Source: Capitulum mitella
Lineage: Eukaryota; Arthropoda; Thecostraca; Pollicipedomorpha; Pollicipedidae
Length of the DNA: 64,000 nt
NCBI GenBank assembly: GCA_030062745.1
Contig: CP099839.1
Location: forward strand, 12,501,302 to 12,565,301
Direction: 5' to 3'
Positions within the stretch are counted from its first letter, which is position 1; the number at the start of each line of letters is the position of its first letter. This document shows, piece after piece, positions 59,001-64,000 of this stretch. A program made the translations under genes and the position numbers. The notes under the pieces are model-generated. The model saw nothing but the letters and a program-made list of their open reading frames with translations. It was not told the origin of the DNA and did no database searches.

Positions 59001-60841
59001 AATCTTATGTAATGCGTCACCTTGTTGGGCAATAAACGCGGATGAAAGAAAACAAGGAGCCGGAAAACGGAGCCCGTTCTGTAGTAGGCACTACGTTTGA
59101 GTCCCAGAGCGGGGTCCCGCATTTGGCCCGAGATCGAAAGTGCCAGCCGGGGTCGGGAGCCACGTCGTTGAGTTAAGATCCTCCAGTGCCATGAACTTCA
59201 GCGCCTGAGGATTATTACGCCACGTCTGGGAGCACTGGGCGGAATCAGGGTTTCGCAACAAGCTCAGTTTAGCGTGGACTTTGACCCCAGCACTGTCCAC
59301 CTGAACACGTTCGAGCTAGATTTATAACCTATTTTTTAGTGAATTTTCTGCATTCTGAGGCGCAAGTTTAGGATAATTTGTTAATTGCGCGATAAATGGA
59401 GTATTGCTGTCCTGGTAGCAGTGCACGGATAGCCGCCAAATTGCTAGAGCCATCGCTTTTTTCGGCGATGCCTTTCAACGAATACTACAGACATTTGGGC
59501 TGCCACAAGCGTGTTTTGGAGCATCTTAGCACTTCAGCACAAAGCGCAGAAAGTCGCTGGAGGGCAACATGAATCACGATTTCCCGGGAATTTTCGTCGA
59601 AAATTGCGTAAAACAATTTCAATGAGGCTACATTACGCATTCGAAACATGACGCGTCATATTGTGGTGCCTCCATCAGGAAAGAAGTGTTTCTCACCTTT
59701 ACATCCCAGTAGTAGGAATACATTCGCTTTCCGTCCAGTTCGTACACTGTGTCATTGTAGGTGTTGACCTCCCAGAACCGCGACCGCAGCGCGCTCTCTG
59801 CGCTGGAGACGTAACTAATAGTGTCAGTCACATGCTGCCCTCTACGCCGAGCCTGCTGGCGGCGCCCCCGCTGCCGCCGCGACTTGGCAGTGCGGCCGTG
59901 CTGTGCACGGTATGGCGAGTAAACGTCGGCAGCCTGAAATGAAGTGCAGAAAGTTTAAGTAAGGTCTGCTTGCTATTGATAATAGAGATGCTACATTTTT
60001 ATCTTGATTGTATTTCTTGTGAGTCACACTTTTACGTCATGCTTTGACTAGCTCTCATGCAAATCATTCAAATTTATCTCTAGTTCGTTTCTAAAAGAGC
60101 ATTTATCCTGAAGTGACTGTGGCGCAACAAAATGATACGTCTTGCATGAATTCGTCGTTCGCGCAAGGTGGCGCCGGGCTCAGTGCTGACCTTGCTCGGC
60201 GTGTACGAGGTTTGGTAGCGCACCACGTTGCCGCGTCCGCTCCTTGAGCCCAGCGACGACGAGCTGACTTGGCGCACGCCCGAGGCGTGGCCGGACGCAT
60301 TGTACGCAGCGTACTGGAAGCTGTCGCTGGAGGTCCTGTCGGCGGCGCTGCCGCCGCTCTGCCTCGTCTGGGCGCCGCCGTAGCTGGGCGCCTGGCCGTA
60401 GCGGTAGGCGGTGCTGCTGGCACGTCTCTCGTCCCAGCGCGAGCTGCCGTAGGTGGCGTCACCATCGCGAGCCAGCTGATTGGCGGCGGCGCCGGCGCCG
60501 CTCCTGGTGGACGCCGCGGCGGAGGAGGAGCGCGACCTGGAGCTCTGGGAGGAGGCCGAGCGGGAGCTGCCGCCCTGACCGGCCGCGTCGTACCTCTTGT
60601 ACGAGGTCCTCTGGCCGGTGGCGGCCACTCTGCGATCCTCGGCCCTGAAGCCGCCGTAGTGGGTCAGCTCGGCGCCGTCCGAGCCGGCGCCGCTCGAGTA
60701 GCGGTGCCGCTCGGCCGAAGTCGAGTCATCCTCGTCGTAGTCGTAAGCGACGCCGTCCGTCAGGAGCCGGGTGAGAGTCAGCTTCATCTCCTCCAGCTTC
60801 CGGCTGAGGCGCTGCTCCATGGCGACGAGACGTGCCTCCAT
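56061..60841 (-). CDS. Protein with C-terminal MATH/TRAF domain and Ser/Tyr-rich N-terminus (4 exons)
   Basis: Exons on the minus strand are 60841-60191, 59933-59697, 57057-56903 and 56319-56061. All have GT-AG borders and matching phases (0, 0, 2), giving 433 residues and a TAG stop. Residues 1-30 form a short coiled coil (MEARLVAMEQRLSRKLEEMK). Residues 31-217 are Ser/Arg/Tyr/Gly-rich and probably disordered, and residues near 230-250 are strongly basic. The MATH fold starts near residue 290 (YSYYWDV). It continues with GGYRMYIRVFPS in exon 3, FDDYLPWPF in exon 4 (compare the WPF of TRAF proteins), and ends with DGSVLIKLDVFLED. MATH domains bind short peptide motifs of receptors or E3 substrates. 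No RING, TRAF zinc fingers, BTB or protease domain is seen here, so the partner system is unknown. An in-frame stop lies upstream of the ATG. An additional 5' exon is possible through an AG just before it. Confidence 0.85.
56341..56608. repeat. Minisatellite of about nine 29-31-base units at a MATH gene splice acceptor
   Basis: Units of the form GTCAGTCAGGGCACCGTCAGCAGGC plus a few variable bases repeat about nine times. The array begins about 20 bases upstream, in transcript sense, of the last exon's acceptor, so it occupies the branch-point region of intron 3. An open plus-strand frame across it is a by-product of the repeat. Confidence 0.85.
57300..58870 (+). mobile_element. Degenerate non-LTR retrotransposon (reverse transcriptase remnants) in a MATH gene intron
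   Basis: Reverse transcriptase blocks occur in order but in several frames with stops. They are AVVPVFKSGN and NYRPTSLLPVLSKVLERVV (about 58215-58320), SYLDLRKVSDTVNHRILLHRL (about 58448-58520), YLENYQQIVK and VPQGVP (about 58565-58650), and FADGAA (about 58725) in place of FADDA. The catalytic Asp change and frameshifts show it is dead. The style fits a CR1/Jockey-like LINE. Sequence from about 57300 (SDISDRIPIST) may be the end of an endonuclease domain. It lies in intron 2, antisense to the host gene. Confidence 0.75.
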
Positions 60842-63660
60842 TTCGACTGTGGCCGGACAGCGGGACCCCTTAGTCCGCCGCTCACCAGTAACAGGGCGCT
60901 AATCGACTCACATATGTCAGAGAACAATGACCTATACCGCCGCCAACAGAGGGACTTTGTGAAATCACAAGGCTCAAAATCCATGAAAAAAACCGGCACT
61001 GCTACAGCGCGCAGGTACGAACAAAGTCCTCGCGAACGTCGTAGCTTCATTCCTACAGACGCGTTGTTTAATGGGTATCAAGCTGCTTTTTAGGAAGATC
61101 CACGATGAAGCAAAACAGATGGTCCCTGGCGTCATACCCTAACCTGGATCGCAGAGTCCCTTGAGTGCCGACAGCGCCGCAGACCGGACCGTCGTGTGCA
61201 GCTCCTTCTCGTTAAATTTGCACGTGGGGTCTGTGGTCTGTCTGGGCCCGTCTGCTTGGACATCTGCCAAGTCAATAAAGCCTGGAGGTCAGAATAAATA
61301 AAAATGCGCAATGGACGGTCAAACACTCGTGTTACACGTATAGGCCGGACTTGTGGACGAATTATAGGACAGAAAGACAAATAAATAGATAGACACTGAA
61401 CAGGAAGACACCAGGTGTACTGAAATGGATGAAAGAGCAATCCGAAAAAATCTCTCTACGGAGCAAATGAGACAAAAAAACACCGTTATTTATGCAAGTA
61501 TAATCAGAAGCACTGCCACTGCGACTAATATCTGATGTGCTGCGGGTTTTTTGGTAAGGTATTCAGCAGAATGTTGCGTGGAACAGTCACGGCTTTGTGT
61601 AAGAGGGTACGGTCTAAACAAACGATCGGACCAAGGCTGGAGCAAAGTTGCCGGACGGTCTTCAAAGGTTAAATGTATTTGAAATTGCGCATACTGTCCT
61701 GTTTTGACAAGAAAACAGAGGAATCTCTTTGAGTTAGACGCATGAAAACACACTTAATAGGCGATGGCTCAAAAAACAAACTGACTATTAAAAAAAGAAA
61801 CGTAATTGATGGAACCATCACAATTATCGTTTCTAAAGCACATTCAAAACATAACTCTGCAGAATATATCATTCAGCCGGATGATATACTGTACGATATA
61901 ATAGTGGTATAAATAATAAAGAAATGAAAAGACGACGACAAATGCAACAAAGGAACACCACAGCTGCATTTGTACGTGTCTGTAGGCAATGTTCCATGCT
62001 TAATAAATGCTCCATTCTTAACAAAGATTATTTTACACATGACTGAAGCCCACATTTCTGCAGCCATTTTCTTCAAGACATTACGAAGATTTTCCATATA
62101 TCTCTGGTGTTTATTCCAAGACTGCTACAGTGTGTGTCAACAAATTAGCTCCCGACGCTCTGTATCTGATTTCCAAACGTACATGTTTACGAGACTGTTG
62201 CCTGTTTGGCTTCCCGAACGGCGACAGTTTTGACAAAAAAAAAACAGAACCTTTATGGCCAGTAACATACGGGCATCGGAGCATGACAGTAATGTGGTGG
62301 ACAGGAGCTTTTCAGTTGCGTCCATCGCATGAAACAAACTAGACGTGAGGAGCGCAGGAAATATTTCGTAATGCTTCCGCTTTTGTCGGAAGTTTACGGA
62401 TACAAAGCGCTGACGGAAATGCCTATGATCTCTGCTGTTGCCTGGAAGGCAGAGTGACTTCAAAATCCTTAACACAGAGAAGCAGCCTCTACAAATAAAC
62501 ATTCTCACCACAAGCCCTGGTGACTGCAGCAACCATCCCCCAGGAGTTCCTTGTCTTTGCGAACATACGAGCATCATTTCGTTTCATGCGAGGTGCAATG
62601 ACCGCATGTCCAAACGATCAGGGTTTCCGTGTGCACTCGTGCAAGCTGTGCTATGACAGCTGCCCGTCACAAGACCCTGCCAGACTGATCTGAATGGACT
62701 GGTGGAGCCTGTTTCCTCAGAAGAACCCGGCAGCAACACCGTGACCTTTGGATTGCAGCAACAGATGAATAATCAGATCATATGAATCGTTGCTTTGTAG
62801 CGTATCCTGGCGCCGCCGGCAGGCAGGATCGTGAGTCACCCGAGGCGGACTCAGGTCATCGAAAATAGAGCGGCTCCGAAAAGAAACCAACAGTCGGGTT
62901 CTTGCTTTGATAGCGTCAGATTACTTCCGACAATTAGCACGTGCAGATGAAGGAAGCCAAAATCGTGGAAGGCACATGCAACGGCAAAGACGCTGGTTTT
63001 ACAAAACTTGGTTTGTGCCATCGAGTTCTTTCTCAAGGTTGAACAATGGGGACGAGAAATACGAAAAAACGCCGAGGAGCAATGTTTTCTTACTAATGAC
63101 GCTGACGGACTTCTCTGAGATGATTTTGCGTGGTAGCTTGGGAAGTCAACGACTCGATTTTGGATTGCCGAGCTGTCGCGTGTTTTATCAAAGAACTCCT
63201 TCTGAGAAGGAACGTCGGTGCGATAATGAATACCACTTGCATGGGCGTTGGGACCGGGAGGGGGGGGGGCAGCTTCCCCCAAATTTGGGCAACATGTAAC
63301 ATTAACCCTGTGGCGGTGCATGGAAAGAAGCCAGGTAAAAATTGCGTTAGCCCCCCCCCCCCATCTTCACAGAGGCTCAAACGCTATCGACCACTTGTAT
63401 CGTGTTTGCCGTATCCGAAGTGTGCCTCGCAATATCGCTGGACAAACGGGCATTACAGATGTTTCCGCTAAAAAACATTTCAGCTATTTTCGTTCAGACT
63501 TCCACGCAATATTGGTGCGGAGTCACACAACGTATAGGTGATCCAAATACCTCAGACATTTTCTGTAAAGAGTGTGCTTTGTGCGATGTTTGTTTTCGTA
63601 CACCGAACTGACACCGTTTCCATCTGTCTAAAAGCCAAACGTTGACTGTTCCTGTCTTCA
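60842..63660. other. Noncoding stretch upstream of the MATH gene; no gene recognised
   Basis: The first few hundred bases should contain the minus-strand MATH gene promoter or an upstream intron, but no core promoter motif was identified. The rest has short frames without family resemblance and homopolymer G and C runs near 63260 and 63350. Confidence 0.55.
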
Positions 63661-63868
63661 GCGGTGCCGGCTGACCTTGCCAAGGGAATCCTCGACGCGA
63701 CATCGGCCCTGCACACCGCAGCAGTGCAGACAGCTGACGGTGTTACCACGCCGAGAGCTGCCGTTTCAATCAGACGGCAGAGGAAGTGGGGGGGGGGGGC
63801 TCGTCCATCATCAGACTGTTATCTCAGGCAGGCTGGCGCTACACGGGCACTGGTCACAGCGCCCTGAC
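63661..63868 (+). other. Possible exon near the right edge, unidentified
   Basis: A pyrimidine-rich tract ending CTGTCTTCAG precedes a frame reading VPADLAKGILDATSALHTAA and onwards for about 67 residues, with coding-like composition up to a poly(G) run at about 63790. No family is recognised and no partner exon is visible. It may be the start of a gene continuing past the window or chance. Confidence 0.25.
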
Positions 63869-64000
63869 CTCGCCGGCCCACTGACAAACAACATTTGCCC
63901 TGTGTAGAGGCAGCACGCCGGAAGTCACCACCGCAGGGACCAGAGCGCTTCTGGTGCGCTCAACAGTGATTCCCTGGACCATTTCGGCTGGACGTTGGTG

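Noticed and set aside
60269..61093. 274-codon plus-strand frame over MATH exon 1
   Set aside because: It is the antisense shadow of a Ser/Gly-rich coding exon; the minus strand has matching splice phases into the MATH domain.

Overview
The window is eukaryotic DNA. It has spliced genes with GT-AG introns, long noncoding stretches, many dinucleotide microsatellites and several broken transposons. The gene content (a KIF17-type kinesin, an insect/crustacean-type ionotropic receptor, arthropod-type multicopy transposon-like families) points to an arthropod, most likely a crustacean. A barnacle would fit the very GC-rich coding sequence, but the species cannot be fixed from the sequence alone.

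Three protein-coding genes can be supported. (1) Positions 40-8991, plus strand: the 3' part of a kinesin-2 family KIF17/OSM-3 gene, reconstructed as 11 exons whose intron phases all agree. (2) Positions 39383-48900, plus strand: a variant ionotropic receptor. Nearly all of its coding sequence is one large exon (46886-48900), and a 28-base first exon (39383-39410) completes the signal peptide in matching phase. (3) Positions 60841-56061, minus strand: a four-exon gene for a protein with a C-terminal MATH/TRAF domain.

The middle of the window is dominated by a nearly identical direct duplication of about 9.7 kb (11509-21242 and 33122-42863). Each copy begins at a (GT)n array of about 0.75 kb. 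The first copy ends at a gap of exactly 500 N, so the duplication may be an assembly artefact. Both copies contain the candidate first exon of the ionotropic receptor, but only the second copy is followed by the receptor body.

Between the copies lies transposon-rich DNA. It holds a degenerate gene of an uncharacterised, probably transposon-derived family (21829-22812), a 5'-truncated I-clade-like non-LTR element with a 15-base target-site duplication (22893-24646), and a frameshifted copy of a second multicopy family with an HWDGK motif (28017-30230). A degenerate reverse transcriptase sits in an intron of the MATH gene (57300-58870). Several minus-strand tRNA-headed SINE-like elements end in CA or TA dinucleotide tails. 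The rest (8992-10446, 24662-28016, 48901-56060, 60842-64000) shows no convincing gene.

The genes look functionally independent. A KIF17 motor and an ionotropic receptor both have possible roles in sensory cilia, but nothing in the sequence ties them together.
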